Shown: positions 39,112 through 49,247, numbered from the stretch's first letter. The stretch is DNA of 64,000 nucleotides from Anaerolineae bacterium CG2_30_57_67 (GCA_001872455.1 MNXJ01000057.1:62001-126000), one strand, 5' to 3'. Translations and numbers: made by a program. Notes: generated from the sequence alone by a model not told the origin.

Positions 39112-42100
39112 TCAACCTCACGCTAAACACACTGCCTTCGCCAACTTTCGATTCGACCGAGACGCTGCCTCCCAGCAACTCAACCGATTTCTTGACCGTC
39201 GCCAATCCAATGCCGGTGCCGGGATATTCTTCTTCACTATGCAGGCGTTGGAAGATGTTGAAGATTTTATCTTGGTATTCGGCGGGGATGCCGATGCCGT
39301 TGTCGCTGACACGCAGGATAACATCTTTATCATCGGTTTGCCAGTCAATTATGATTTGCGGAGCAACGTCTGGCTTGTGATACTTGACGGCGTTTTCCAG
39401 CAGGTTGCCGAAAATCTGGCTCAACAAGATTTTATCGCCTGTTACATCTGGCAAGTCTTCCGCAATGCTGATTGCGCCATGCAATTCGTCAAGGCGTCCT
39501 TTCAAATCTTTTACGATATTTGCAAATACATCCGCCAGCGAAATTCTCTCCATCCGCAAGCCCGCGCGCCCGAGACGGGAATAGGTCAGCAGGTCGTCAA
39601 TGAGATGCGCCATGCGCTCGCTGGCTTGGATGATGTTTTCGAAATAATGCCGACCTTCCTCGTTTAAGTCCGCGCGATGGCGGCGGGCGATAATTTCCGC
39701 AAATCCGCTGATGGCGCGCAGGGGGGCGCGCAAGTCATGCGAGACCGAATAGGAAAACGATTCGAGTTCCTTGTTGGCAAATTGCAATTGCGCGGTGCGT
39801 TCAAGCACGCGCAGTTCGAGCTCGGCGCTTTGTTTCTGAACCTGCTCGAACAATTTGGCATTGCGAATGGCGAGCGAAATCTCTTCCGCCGCCGTTTCCA
39901 GGAAAGCCGATTGTCGCTGAAAATCGCGCTCGCTGGCTGAGCCGACGCCCAACACGCCGACTACTTTTCCGTCTTCAATCAACGGCAAGGCGGCGAAGGA
40001 ATGTAATTCGGCTTTCTTACATTCTTCCCATGTACAGCGCACGTCATTGCGGATGTCGCTGGAGTAAACGGGCTTTTTACTGCTGACCGCAATGCCGCAC
40101 AAACATTCGCCCGCGCGATGGACGGGCGTGTTTTCGTGGCGATAAATTGAATCCGCTGGACCGGAACCGCGCAACTGCAAGTTTCCATTCTCGCGCAGGA
40201 AGAGCATGACCAGGTCGGCGGACAGCGGCGCGGCGACCTGCTCAATTGCCGCCTGAATGCGCGCATCCATTGAAAGGACGGCAGTCGTTGCCTTTGCCAG
40301 TTTGTTCAGCGCGGACAGTTCCTCACTGCGGCGGATGACTTCTTCCTCCGTCCGCTTGCGCTCGGTGGTATCGTAGAAAGCGCTAATCAGGTATTTCTTT
40401 CCCTGAACGGTGAGGATGCGACCTGACACCAGACCGTTACGAATCGCGCCGGACTTGTGATTCAAATCCGCTTCAAAATCCCTAACCATTCCTTCGGATT
40501 GGAGAATTGATAAAAAACGAAAACGCGCGTCAGGGTCTGCCCACATCTTCAGGTCTGCGGTGTTTTTATCCAGCGCTTCTTCGCGGCTGTAACCGCTGAT
40601 TAAAGAGAAATTGTCATTGACCTCAATCGTTTTTCCGTCGGGCAGTGAAGAAAACATCATGGATCCGGGAGCGGCTTTGAAAATCGTTTGAAATTTTTCC
40701 TCGCTCTCTTTGAGCGCTTCCTCCGCGCGCTTGCGCTCGCTGATGTCAATCGTGGTTGTAACGTGGCAGAGTTCGCCCTGTATTTCCATCGGTTTTGATG
40801 AAGATAACAGATTAATAGGTTTGCCGGATTTCGTCCGTGATAAGAATTCAAAATTTTGCAGTCCGCCTGACGCGATTTGCTGTTGTATGATTTTTGCGCG
40901 CTCCTCAGGCGTGAAAATATTTAACTCTATGGATGTATGCCCAATCGTTTCATCGCGGCTGAAATCAAATATTTTAAGAAAGGATTCATTGGCGTCAATT
41001 ATTTTCCCGTCAGCGATTCGGGTAATTACAATTCCTGCGGGACTCGCGTGGAAGGCATTGGAAAATAATTCTTCTGATAAGCGCCGTTCTTCCTCCGCGT
41101 GCTTGCGCTCGGTGATATCAATTAGACATCCGCGCACAATTGCGCCTTGTCCTTCTTGATTGCGTTCGACCACTTGACCAACGACCGACAACCAATGAAT
41201 GGACTGGTCAGGATAAACCACCCGAAAATCAAATTGGTACTGATTGGGACCGCCAGCGGCGACCGACTTCTGTATCATCTCGTTTGAAAACTCACGGTCA
41301 TCTGGATGGGTTGCATTCGTAAAAGTATTCAGGTCCCATTTTGTCTGCCATTCAAGCCCGTAGAGTTGGTCGTGATTTTTGGAGCGCGACATGCTGTTGG
41401 TAATAAAACTATATTCCCAAACGGCAACATTGGCTAATTCAGTGGACAATCGCAAACGCTCTTCGCTCGCGCGCACTTCCTCCTCCGCCCACACCCGCTC
41501 GCCGACGTCAATGATTGTCGTTATAAAATAGGAAGGTTTGCGTTCGGCGTCGCGCCGCATGACAACGCTGACGTCTGTCCAGATGTTCGAGCCGTTTTTA
41601 TGGATATAGCGTTTCTCGAAGCGGGCCGAATCTTCTTCGCCGCTCAAAAGCGGCTCCAATTTTTTTTGAATGGCTTCAATCTCCTCTGGGGGAGTCAGCT
41701 CCTGCCAGGTCTTGTTCTGCAATTCCGCTTGGGTGTAGCCCAGCATGTCGCAAAACGCCTGATTGACATTGATTTCGCCGCTTGGAAGAGTGATGGATTT
41801 TCCGACATTTGCGGCTTCAAATACATGTCTGAATTTCTCCTCGCTTTCTTTGAGCGCTTCCTGCGTCCGCCTGCGCTCGGCGATATCCTCGCCGCGCCCC
41901 GTCTTGCCGCCCACTTTGACGATGCTCGGCGCAGCCACATCGGTAAAGACGATCATCACCGTCCCGCTCAAGGCATTTTTTTCGCTGACGGGTTGAATGG
42001 CGACATTGATGGTCTGTGCGCCGCCATTGGCGCCGACGACGATATTTTTGAGCGTGATCGTCTGTTTTTGGCGGACTGCTTTTTGGAAAGCGTCCATCAG

Positions 42101-43888
42101 TTCGTAGCGCAAGCCTTCACGCGCCATGGCATGAATATTCCAGTTGGCTTTGCCCACGGCTGGCTCCAGGTATTTCCCCGTGCGCCCGCTGATGTAAAGA
42201 ATATCACCCGCCTCGTTGGTCAACACGGCCGCTGGAGAATAGGTCTGCAAGAGCAGTTGATCTGCCAGCGCCTGAACGTTGGGCGTCGGTTTTTGCGCCT
42301 TCTCTGCCTTGCCTTGTCGCCCCGCAGTAAACAGGATCGGGAAATCAACTGTCCGCTCGGCAAGACCCGCTTCCAGCCGCCGATAGAGGTGCGTTTTGCC
42401 ATCCAGCGCCGCGAACAGGTCGTTAAATCCGGCAGTGCTTTCGGAATTACCCCAAAACAAAATCCCGCCCGGGTTCAGGCTGTAATGAAAGAGCGGCAGA
42501 AGTTTCTTTTGCAATTTAGGCGTCAGGTAGATCAGCAGGTTACGGCAGTTCAAAATATCGAGCTTGGTAAAGGGCGGATCCATGATGATGTCCTGCTGGG
42601 CAAAGATGACCATCTCGCGGATGGCGTTTGTGACCCGATAGCCGCGCTCGGTCTTGACGAAGAAACGCTCCAGGCGTTCTGGTGAAACATCGGCGGCGAT
42701 GCCCGCCGGGTAGAGGCCCTCGCGCGCCTTCTCGATGGCTTTCGCATCCAGGTCGGTGGCGAAGATTTGCAAGGTAAAGTTTTTCGCTAACTTCTTCGGC
42801 TTGATCGCCTCCAGCGCCTCTTTGAAGGTTATTGCCAGCGAATACGCCTCTTCGCCAGTGGAACAGCCCGCCACCCAGGCGCGCAGGGTCTGCTCGGGGG
42901 CGCGCTCCGCCAACAGGGCGGGCAGGGCGGCGGCTTTCAACTGTTCCCACGCGCCAGGGTCGCGGAAAAAACTCGTCACGCCGATCAGCAATTCATTGAA
43001 GAGCGTTTCCACTTCCTCCGGTTTCTCGCGCAGGAAGCGCACATACGCGGCGATATTATCCATGTGGTGCAAGCCAATCCGCCGCTCGATGCGCCGATAG
43101 ACGGTGGTCTTTTTGTAGAGCGAAAAATCGTGTCCCGTTTGCGAGCGCAGGATCAGCATTATTTTTTCGATGGAACTCTTCGCCTGGTCTTCATCCAGTA
43201 AATTCGGTTTGATGAAGAGCGGCGCGTGGTGAATAAAGGCGCTGATACTGGCGGGCAGTTCGTTCACTGGCGCGATCACATCTGCCAGCCCCGCATCAAT
43301 CGCGCTGTGCGGCATCCCGTCAAATTTTGCCGTTTCTGGTGATTGCACAAAAACACTGCCGCCCTTTTCCTTGATGGCGCGCAGCCCCAGCGTGCCGTCT
43401 GACCCTATGCCCGAAAGGATCACGCCGAGGCTGTGTTCCTGCTGGTCTTCTGCCAGCGCGCGGAAGAAGAAATCAATCGGCAGGCGCAGTCCGCGCGGCG
43501 CAAGCGGAGCCAGCAGATGCAGGACTCCGTGCAGGATGGATAGGTCTTTGTTGGGTGGGATGACGTAAATACAGTTCGCTTCCACCCGCATCCGATCCTT
43601 GACCTGAAAAACCCGCATGGCTGTGCCACGCTGGAGCAGTTCCACCAACATGCCCTTGTACGTTGGGTCAAGGTGCTGGACGATGACAAACGCCATGCCG
43701 CTGTCGGCTGGCACGTTGGCGAGGAAAATTTCCAGCGCCTCCAGTCCGCCTGCGGATGCGCCGATACCGACGATGGGGAAGGTGGATCGCGTTGGCTGTT
43801 CAACGCGTGTCTCAGACCCGCGTCTGCCAGTCACCTTTTTCGGCTTGGAGATTTTCGATGTTGCGGTTTGTTTATTTTTTGTGGTTAT
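39104..43888 (-). CDS. CheB-CheR-PAS-GAF-histidine kinase fusion protein
   Basis: CheB FPIVGIGASAGGLEALEIF and ILSGIGSDGTLG, CheR WVAGCSTGEEAYSLAI, PAS repeats, kinase AVSHDLRAPLRAISGFAEII-type H-box. Track start is GTG 43834; upstream in-frame ATA at 43888 has a good SD. Confidence 0.9.
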   Translation of the reverse strand: MTTKNKQTATSKISKPKKVTGRRGSETRVEQPTRSTFPIVGIGASAGGLEALEIFLANVPADSGMAFVIVQHLDPTYKGMLVELLQRGTAMRVFQVKDRMRVEANCIYVIPPNKDLSILHGVLHLLAPLAPRGLRLPIDFFFRALAEDQQEHSLGVILSGIGSDGTLGLRAIKEKGGSVFVQSPETAKFDGMPHSAIDAGLADVIAPVNELPASISAFIHHAPLFIKPNLLDEDQAKSSIEKIMLILRSQTGHDFSLYKKTTVYRRIERRIGLHHMDNIAAYVRFLREKPEEVETLFNELLIGVTSFFRDPGAWEQLKAAALPALLAERAPEQTLRAWVAGCSTGEEAYSLAITFKEALEAIKPKKLAKNFTLQIFATDLDAKAIEKAREGLYPAGIAADVSPERLERFFVKTERGYRVTNAIREMVIFAQQDIIMDPPFTKLDILNCRNLLIYLTPKLQKKLLPLFHYSLNPGGILFWGNSESTAGFNDLFAALDGKTHLYRRLEAGLAERTVDFPILFTAGRQGKAEKAQKPTPNVQALADQLLLQTYSPAAVLTNEAGDILYISGRTGKYLEPAVGKANWNIHAMAREGLRYELMDAFQKAVRQKQTITLKNIVVGANGGAQTINVAIQPVSEKNALSGTVMIVFTDVAAPSIVKVGGKTGRGEDIAERRRTQEALKESEEKFRHVFEAANVGKSITLPSGEINVNQAFCDMLGYTQAELQNKTWQELTPPEEIEAIQKKLEPLLSGEEDSARFEKRYIHKNGSNIWTDVSVVMRRDAERKPSYFITTIIDVGERVWAEEEVRASEERLRLSTELANVAVWEYSFITNSMSRSKNHDQLYGLEWQTKWDLNTFTNATHPDDREFSNEMIQKSVAAGGPNQYQFDFRVVYPDQSIHWLSVVGQVVERNQEGQGAIVRGCLIDITERKHAEEERRLSEELFSNAFHASPAGIVITRIADGKIIDANESFLKIFDFSRDETIGHTSIELNIFTPEERAKIIQQQIASGGLQNFEFLSRTKSGKPINLLSSSKPMEIQGELCHVTTTIDISERKRAEEALKESEEKFQTIFKAAPGSMMFSSLPDGKTIEVNDNFSLISGYSREEALDKNTADLKMWADPDARFRFLSILQSEGMVRDFEADLNHKSGAIRNGLVSGRILTVQGKKYLISAFYDTTERKRTEEEVIRRSEELSALNKLAKATTAVLSMDARIQAAIEQVAAPLSADLVMLFLRENGNLQLRGSGPADSIYRHENTPVHRAGECLCGIAVSSKKPVYSSDIRNDVRCTWEECKKAELHSFAALPLIEDGKVVGVLGVGSASERDFQRQSAFLETAAEEISLAIRNAKLFEQVQKQSAELELRVLERTAQLQFANKELESFSYSVSHDLRAPLRAISGFAEIIARRHRADLNEEGRHYFENIIQASERMAHLIDDLLTYSRLGRAGLRMERISLADVFANIVKDLKGRLDELHGAISIAEDLPDVTGDKILLSQIFGNLLENAVKYHKPDVAPQIIIDWQTDDKDVILRVSDNGIGIPAEYQDKIFNIFQRLHSEEEYPGTGIGLATVKKSVELLGGSVSVESKVGEGSVFSVRLKR

Positions 43889-43941
43889 GCTGTTTCTCCT
43901 GAAACTTCAGTCGCCGATAACTGTTCAATGATAACTGCTCA

Positions 43942-43992
43942 CTGATTACTGATCACGATGCAATTGCGCCCGGCTTGCTTGGCGGCGTACAT
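43942..43992 (-). pseudogene. C-terminal remnant of a GGDEF domain
   Basis: SSAMYAAKQAGRNCIVISNQ* matches the terminal helix of GGDEF domains; no GGDEF motif upstream. Confidence 0.6.
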
Positions 43993-44093
43993 GGCAGACG
44001 ATTTCATTTTACTCTTTTTATAGATATACACCCTGGTACTACCCTCATTAGACCTGTTCTTGAATAGTTGTTTGTCCTTAAATCCACTCAAAA

Positions 44094-44229
44094 ATGTCAT
44101 TGCTTCGCCGTACTGCCCTGGCGCCGCCCGCCAGGGCAAGTGTGGCGAAGCACCCCCCCCTTTTATCGGAAATTGCTTACCACTGCGTGGCACACGTCGT
44201 CGCGGAGAGCACGCTCCTCGCAATGACAT
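44094..44229. mobile_element. MITE-like element A with 10-bp perfect TIRs
   Basis: atgtcattgc (44094-44103) / gcaatgacat (44220-44229), with internal inverted repeats. Confidence 0.75.
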
Positions 44230-44249
44230 CCTCCAAGCGGTAAATTGCA

Positions 44250-44298
44250 GAATTTGCTCATTCGCGTTGGATGTTTTTCGACTTCAAGAAAGCCCTGG
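44250..44298 (+). repeat. Interspersed repeat, copy 2 (partner at 2305-2350)
   Basis: See copy 1. Confidence 0.8.
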
Positions 44299-44385
44299 CA
44301 CTCTCCTGCAGGGCAAGCGCATCTAATTCGAGGCTGCATTGCCAGTTGTTGGGACGACTCGCCCTCTCTCAACGGGAGAGGGCCG

Positions 44386-44518
44386 GTGTGCACGCAAATC
44401 ATGTCAGGAATGGAGTCGAAAGTCTCCCGACTTTCGAGCAAAATCAGGCCCTTTGCAGGGCGCTTCGTGAAGATTTTGCACTCCGTCCACTGCGCTCTGA
44501 CAACCTTTGCGTGCACAC
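44386..44518 (+). mobile_element. MITE-like element B, full copy, 13-bp perfect TIRs
   Basis: gtgtgcacgcaaa (44386-44398) / tttgcgtgcacac (44506-44518); internal hairpin tcgaaag-tctcccga-ctttcga. Confidence 0.88.
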
Positions 44519-44593
44519 GAGGGCAGGGTGAATATCTTTCTTTCCGCCAAAATCGCTTACAATCTGGCAGAAAAAAAGGAAAAGGAGAACCCT

Positions 44594-45469
44594 ATGCAGC
44601 TTACCGAAGATATCCGCCAGAAAGTGCTGATTTTTCAGCGCACCGAGATTACCGAATATCACATCTACAGCCGCCTCGCCAAAAAAATTGGCTCACCAGA
44701 AAACGCCAAAATCATCCAGCAGATCGCGGACGATGAACTGCGTCATTACCACGGTTGGAGGAAATACAGCGGGCAGGAAATCCCGCCCGATCGCTTCAAG
44801 GTCTGGTTCTACTATTTCGTCAGCCTTGTGTTTGGTTTCACCTTTGGCGTCAAACTGATGGAGGGCGGCGAGGCAGCCGCGCAAAAAAAATATGCCGAGA
44901 TTGCAGGCGTCATCCCCGAAGCCGCGCAATTCCAGCACGAGGAGAATATCCACGAGGAGCAGTTGATCGGGATGCTGGATGAGGAACGCCTGCGCTACGC
45001 GGGCTCGGTCGTGCTCGGACTGAACGATGCCCTCGTCGAACTGACGGGCGCGCTTGCGGGACTGACGCTGGCCCTGCAGAACGGGAAGTTGATTGCCCTT
45101 TCGGGACTCATCACCGGTATCGCCGCCTCGCTCTCGATGGCTGCCAGCGAGTACCTCTCCACCCGTTCCGAAAAAACGGACAAGCAACCCGTGCGCGCTG
45201 CGGTTTACACGGGCATCGCCTACATCATCACTGTTACCTTGCTTGTCCTGCCCTATCTGATTATGCCCAAGAATTTCTATGTAGACCTCATCATCGCGTT
45301 GACCACAAGTGTTATTATCATCGCGGTCTTCAACTATTACATCTCGGTTGCCAAAGGCGAATCCTTCCGCGCAAGATTTGTGGAGATGGCAGGCTTGAGC
45401 CTGAGTGTGGCGGCGTTCTCGTTCATCATCGGGTACTTCATCCGTATGTGGCTGGGGATTGAAGTGTAA
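44594..45469 (+). CDS. Ferritin-like/rubrerythrin domain fused to VIT1/CCC1 iron transporter (MbfA/EVIT-like)
   Basis: MQLTEDIRQKVLIFQRTEITEYHIYSRLA...DDELRHYHGW...HEENIHEEQLIGMLDEERLRYAGSVVLGLNDALVELTGALAGLT; SD aaaggag. Confidence 0.9.
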   Translation: MQLTEDIRQKVLIFQRTEITEYHIYSRLAKKIGSPENAKIIQQIADDELRHYHGWRKYSGQEIPPDRFKVWFYYFVSLVFGFTFGVKLMEGGEAAAQKKYAEIAGVIPEAAQFQHEENIHEEQLIGMLDEERLRYAGSVVLGLNDALVELTGALAGLTLALQNGKLIALSGLITGIAASLSMAASEYLSTRSEKTDKQPVRAAVYTGIAYIITVTLLVLPYLIMPKNFYVDLIIALTTSVIIIAVFNYYISVAKGESFRARFVEMAGLSLSVAAFSFIIGYFIRMWLGIEV

Positions 45470-45476
45470 AGCAAAA

Positions 45477-45495
45477 TGCGGGGTCTTGCCCCGCA
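45477..45495 (-). terminator. Stem-loop between convergent genes, likely murJ terminator
   Basis: tgcgggg-tcttg-ccccgca, followed by TTTT on the minus strand. Confidence 0.6.
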
Positions 45496-45517
45496 GATTC
45501 CCAAAGAGCCAATAAAA

Positions 45518-47017
45518 TTAGAGGTGAAAAATTTGACGGGCTTCGGATGCGACGATGAGCAAGGCTAGCAGGCCGCCAGCAGCCATACCCGCCAAAGCGG
45601 TAATCAGTGCGCCGCCAGGGAGAAATAGCGCCAGGCTGTAGGTCACGCTTCCGCCTACCAGCGCGGCGGCCAGCCCCAGTAGAACCGAGCGTTCCACTTT
45701 CAGCGGGGTGTTCACCCGGCGCGAGAGAATTGTCAGGAGCGCAATTGCCTCCAGCAGCAAAGAAATCTCTGCCAGGGCAATCACTGGCGCGCCAATCTGG
45801 CGAAAGGTGGTTGCGGCGGCGGCGCCAAAGGCCGCAAATAAGAGGACGCGCAGGATGACGGCGTAGAGCGGAAACAATGGTTCTTTGCGGGCGTAGAAAG
45901 CGCGGGCGGCCACTTCTTGCAAGACATAGCCGGTCAGGGTGAACAGGTAAGCGCGCGCTGTCCAGGTGATTAACGCATCTTGAGTTGCGCCAAAGTCAAA
46001 GAAGGCGCTCACCAGCGGCGCAATCCCTGCCGCGAGGACGGCGGCAATCGGCAAGGTCAGTGCAATCAGCGCCCGCGTACCGCGCTCCATGCTTCCGGCG
46101 AAGCCTTTCCAATCACCACGGGCGGCCAGTTCTGCCAGAGCCGGGAGCATGGCCGTTGCAACCGCCGTGCCCAGCACCGTTTCGGGAACTTGCATCAGCA
46201 TCCAGCCGTAAGTCAGGGCGGTGACGGCGCCTTCCTGCCCGAGGCGCGAGGCGAAGTTATCGCGCAGAACAAAAATAACTTGAATGCCGCCCATCGTCAG
46301 CAGGCGTGGCCAGAGCAGGCGCAGGGCTTCGAGCAGGCCGGTGTTGCGCAGGTTGAGCGAGGGCGTCCAGCGGAAGCCGAATTTGATCAGGCCGGGGACT
46401 TGAATTAGCAGGTGCAGGGCTGCGCCTAAAATGACGCCGTAAACCAGGCCGTAAATGCCAAAGTGCGGCACGAGGAAAATCGCTCCGAAGATTTGTCCGG
46501 CGTTGTAGGCGATGGGCGCCAGCGCAGGCAGGAGAAAATGTTGATTGGCCTGCAAACTTGCCATCACCAGGCCGCTGACCGAGAAGATGAGCGTGCCGAT
46601 TAAGTTCAGGCGCATCAGCGCTGCCAGCAGAGTTAACTGCTCGGCGGGAAAGCCGGGCGCAATCACCCGTGAGGCAATCGGCGCGGCGAAGAGGGCAATT
46701 GCAATCGCTGCTGCGCCAGTGACGACGAAGGCCAGGTTCGCCACGCGTGAGAATAAATCCCAGGCGGCGGCGCGGTCTTTTTGGGTGAGATACTCTGTCA
46801 GCAATGGGATAAAGGCCATCGCCAGCGCGCCGCCTGAAATTAGCGCGAAGAGCATATCCGGCAGGTTGTTGGCGGCGTTGAAGGTATCCAGCAGGGCGAC
46901 TTCGCCGCGATATTGGCGCGAGATGATTCCGGCGCGGACAAAGGCCAGGGCTTTGTCCATTAAAAAGAAAAAAGCCACCAGCAGAGCATTGCGAGAAATT
47001 TGGGTAAGTTTACGCAT
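45518..47017 (-). CDS. murJ: Lipid II flippase MurJ (MviN)
   Basis: RAGIISRQYRGEVALLDTFNAANNLPDMLFALISGGALAMAFIPLLTEYL. Confidence 0.93.
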   Translation of the reverse strand: MRKLTQISRNALLVAFFFLMDKALAFVRAGIISRQYRGEVALLDTFNAANNLPDMLFALISGGALAMAFIPLLTEYLTQKDRAAAWDLFSRVANLAFVVTGAAAIAIALFAAPIASRVIAPGFPAEQLTLLAALMRLNLIGTLIFSVSGLVMASLQANQHFLLPALAPIAYNAGQIFGAIFLVPHFGIYGLVYGVILGAALHLLIQVPGLIKFGFRWTPSLNLRNTGLLEALRLLWPRLLTMGGIQVIFVLRDNFASRLGQEGAVTALTYGWMLMQVPETVLGTAVATAMLPALAELAARGDWKGFAGSMERGTRALIALTLPIAAVLAAGIAPLVSAFFDFGATQDALITWTARAYLFTLTGYVLQEVAARAFYARKEPLFPLYAVILRVLLFAAFGAAAATTFRQIGAPVIALAEISLLLEAIALLTILSRRVNTPLKVERSVLLGLAAALVGGSVTYSLALFLPGGALITALAGMAAGGLLALLIVASEARQIFHL

Positions 47018-47093
47018 GGCGAATGTCCCATTCTAAACGAAATTTGGCTGACAATAGCGTACAATTATGCTACTCATTTCACAGGAGGCCGCT

Positions 47094-47699
47094 ATGTCCA
47101 ATCCGAACATTCCTTACCTGAAAGACCCGCTTGGCAACGAGCATTTGCTGGCTGTCGCCGTTACTCGTTTGGGGCGCGCTGTGGAAAATGAGATTGTTAT
47201 CCTTAGCAACCGTGCCTCGCGTGAGCACGCTCACATTCGGCGCGACGGGCGCAAGGTCTTTCTGGAAGACATGAAAAGCACCAACGGCACACTTCTCAAC
47301 GGCCAGCGCCTGACGGGCAGCGCACAACTGCGCGATGGCGATGAAATCGCTATTGGCGAGGTGAGTTTCGTCTTCCGTGACCCTGATACTACCACCCGCG
47401 AAACGCCATTTCCCGAATTGGAAGTCAGCCTGGCATCAGGCGAAGCGCGTCTTAACCGGCGCTTGCTCTCGCTTTCGCCCAAGGAATTTGCGCTGTTATT
47501 TTATCTGTACGAAAATCGTGGAAAAGTCTGCTCAAAAGACGAAATTGGGCGCGCGGTCTGGTCAGAGTACCAATCGGGCATTTTTGATTATCAAATTGAA
47601 AATCTGGTGCGCCGCTTGCGCGCTAAAATCGAAATTGACCCTGCCGCGCCAGTGTTACTGCTGACTGTGCGTGGCAGAGGCTACAAGCTGGCGAGGTAG
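47094..47699 (+). CDS. FHA domain-winged helix (OmpR/PhoB-type) DNA-binding protein
   Basis: SNRASREHAHIRRDGRKVFLEDMKSTNGTLLNGQRL (FHA) + SPKEFALLFYLYENRGKVCSKDEIGRAVWSEY...LVRRLRAKIE...LTVRGRGYKLAR (wHTH). Confidence 0.92.
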   Translation: MSNPNIPYLKDPLGNEHLLAVAVTRLGRAVENEIVILSNRASREHAHIRRDGRKVFLEDMKSTNGTLLNGQRLTGSAQLRDGDEIAIGEVSFVFRDPDTTTRETPFPELEVSLASGEARLNRRLLSLSPKEFALLFYLYENRGKVCSKDEIGRAVWSEYQSGIFDYQIENLVRRLRAKIEIDPAAPVLLLTVRGRGYKLAR

Positions 47700-47704
47700 C
47701 CAGA

Positions 47705-49195
47705 ATGGCGCAACCAAACCTCGTTGGCGCAACGCTCGGAAAATACCGCATACTAGAAGCGTTGGGGCGCGGCGGCATGGCGCAAGTGTATAAGGCCTAC
47801 CATCCTCAACTTGAGCGCTACGTCGCCATTAAGATTTTGCATTCCGATTTAGTAGATGAAGATGAATTTCTGGCGCGTTTTCGACGCGAAGCGCACGCTA
47901 TTTCAGGGCTGCGCCACCCCAACATTGTGCAGGTCTTCGATTTTGACGTGCAGGATGACTTGCATTACATGGTGATGGAATTGCTGGATGGCGACACGCT
48001 CCGCGCGCGTTTGAATGCGTACCGCGTCAAAAATGAGCGCATGCCGTTGCCTGAGGCGTTGCGCATCTTGCTGGATGTTCTCGGCGGTCTGGCGCAAGCG
48101 CACCAGGCCGGCGTCATTCACCGTGATATCAAACCCGCCAACATCATGCTTACCCGGCGCGGGCAGGCGGTGTTGACCGATTTCGGCATTGCCCAAATTC
48201 TCGGCAGCACGCAATACACTGTCACTGGCGCGTTGATGGGGACACTGAGCTACATGGCGCCCGAACAGGGGCTAACGAACACTTGTGACCAGCGCAGTGA
48301 CTTGTATTCGCTTGGCGTTGTTTTTTATGAAATGTTGATGGGCTATCCGCCTTTTGACGCCGATACGCCGCTGGCAATTTTGTTAAAACACCTCAACGAA
48401 CCGCTGCCCCGGCCCAGCCAGTCCGACCCTGCTATTCCGCCCGTGTTGGAAGAGATTGCGCTGAAGGCGCTGGCGAAAACCCCTGAAGCGCGCTATCAGC
48501 GTGCGGAAGAAATGTCGGCGGCGCTGCTGCGGGTGATGGAGATGCCGCTGGCTGATGCGCCCCGCGGCGCGCTTGCGCCCCCGGGCGGATTTGCCGCTGG
48601 AGCGGTGGTATCGGGGGCGGCGCGCCAGCAAATCGGCAACCGGGAGTTACTTGAAGCGGATACCGCTGCCGGCGGCGCTGGCTCACTGGCGCCGCCGCCG
48701 CTGACAGGCGCGTTCCAGACAATTCGGCGGGTTACGCCGGCTCCCGTCAGCCCGATTTCTTCAGTTTTTGTCAGCCTGACGCTGTTTACCCTGGTCAATC
48801 TTTTGGCGGCGGGAGTCAATCGGCTGGCAACAATTAACGTTTTCGATTATGGCTGGTCGTTTGAAGTTTTTCTGGTTGCCAGCCTGCTGGCTTTTATCGG
48901 CTGGGGGACGCAAACGCTCTGGATGTTGATTCCAGCGCTGTTAGTGTTTGGTAATGCGATTTTGCTGGCCTATACAACCCTGAGCGGACGTTGGAATTTG
49001 TGGGTGGAAGTGTTGTGGATGTTGGAGCCGCTCGTTGTGGGCGTTTCCATTTACCTGCCGACTAAGTTAAACGAGCGCCCCAAACCCGAGGTTGCGATTT
49101 GGGGGCGTTTTGGCGGCTTTGCGCTGGGAGTGCTGGCGATTTTTCTGGCGTGTGTGACTTGTGCGCTTTCCATTGTGGTTGCGTTGGCGCGCTAA
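47705..49195 (+). CDS. Eukaryotic-like Ser/Thr protein kinase with C-terminal TM domain
   Basis: LGRGGMAQVYKAYHPQLERYVAIKIL, HRDIKPANIMLT, DFGIAQIL; several C-terminal TM helices. Confidence 0.94.
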   Translation: MAQPNLVGATLGKYRILEALGRGGMAQVYKAYHPQLERYVAIKILHSDLVDEDEFLARFRREAHAISGLRHPNIVQVFDFDVQDDLHYMVMELLDGDTLRARLNAYRVKNERMPLPEALRILLDVLGGLAQAHQAGVIHRDIKPANIMLTRRGQAVLTDFGIAQILGSTQYTVTGALMGTLSYMAPEQGLTNTCDQRSDLYSLGVVFYEMLMGYPPFDADTPLAILLKHLNEPLPRPSQSDPAIPPVLEEIALKALAKTPEARYQRAEEMSAALLRVMEMPLADAPRGALAPPGGFAAGAVVSGAARQQIGNRELLEADTAAGGAGSLAPPPLTGAFQTIRRVTPAPVSPISSVFVSLTLFTLVNLLAAGVNRLATINVFDYGWSFEVFLVASLLAFIGWGTQTLWMLIPALLVFGNAILLAYTTLSGRWNLWVEVLWMLEPLVVGVSIYLPTKLNERPKPEVAIWGRFGGFALGVLAIFLACVTCALSIVVALAR

Positions 49196-49247
49196 ACTGC
49201 ACCCCTGCGGTGAATAACTTGATTATCCAATTGTTGCGATTATCTCA

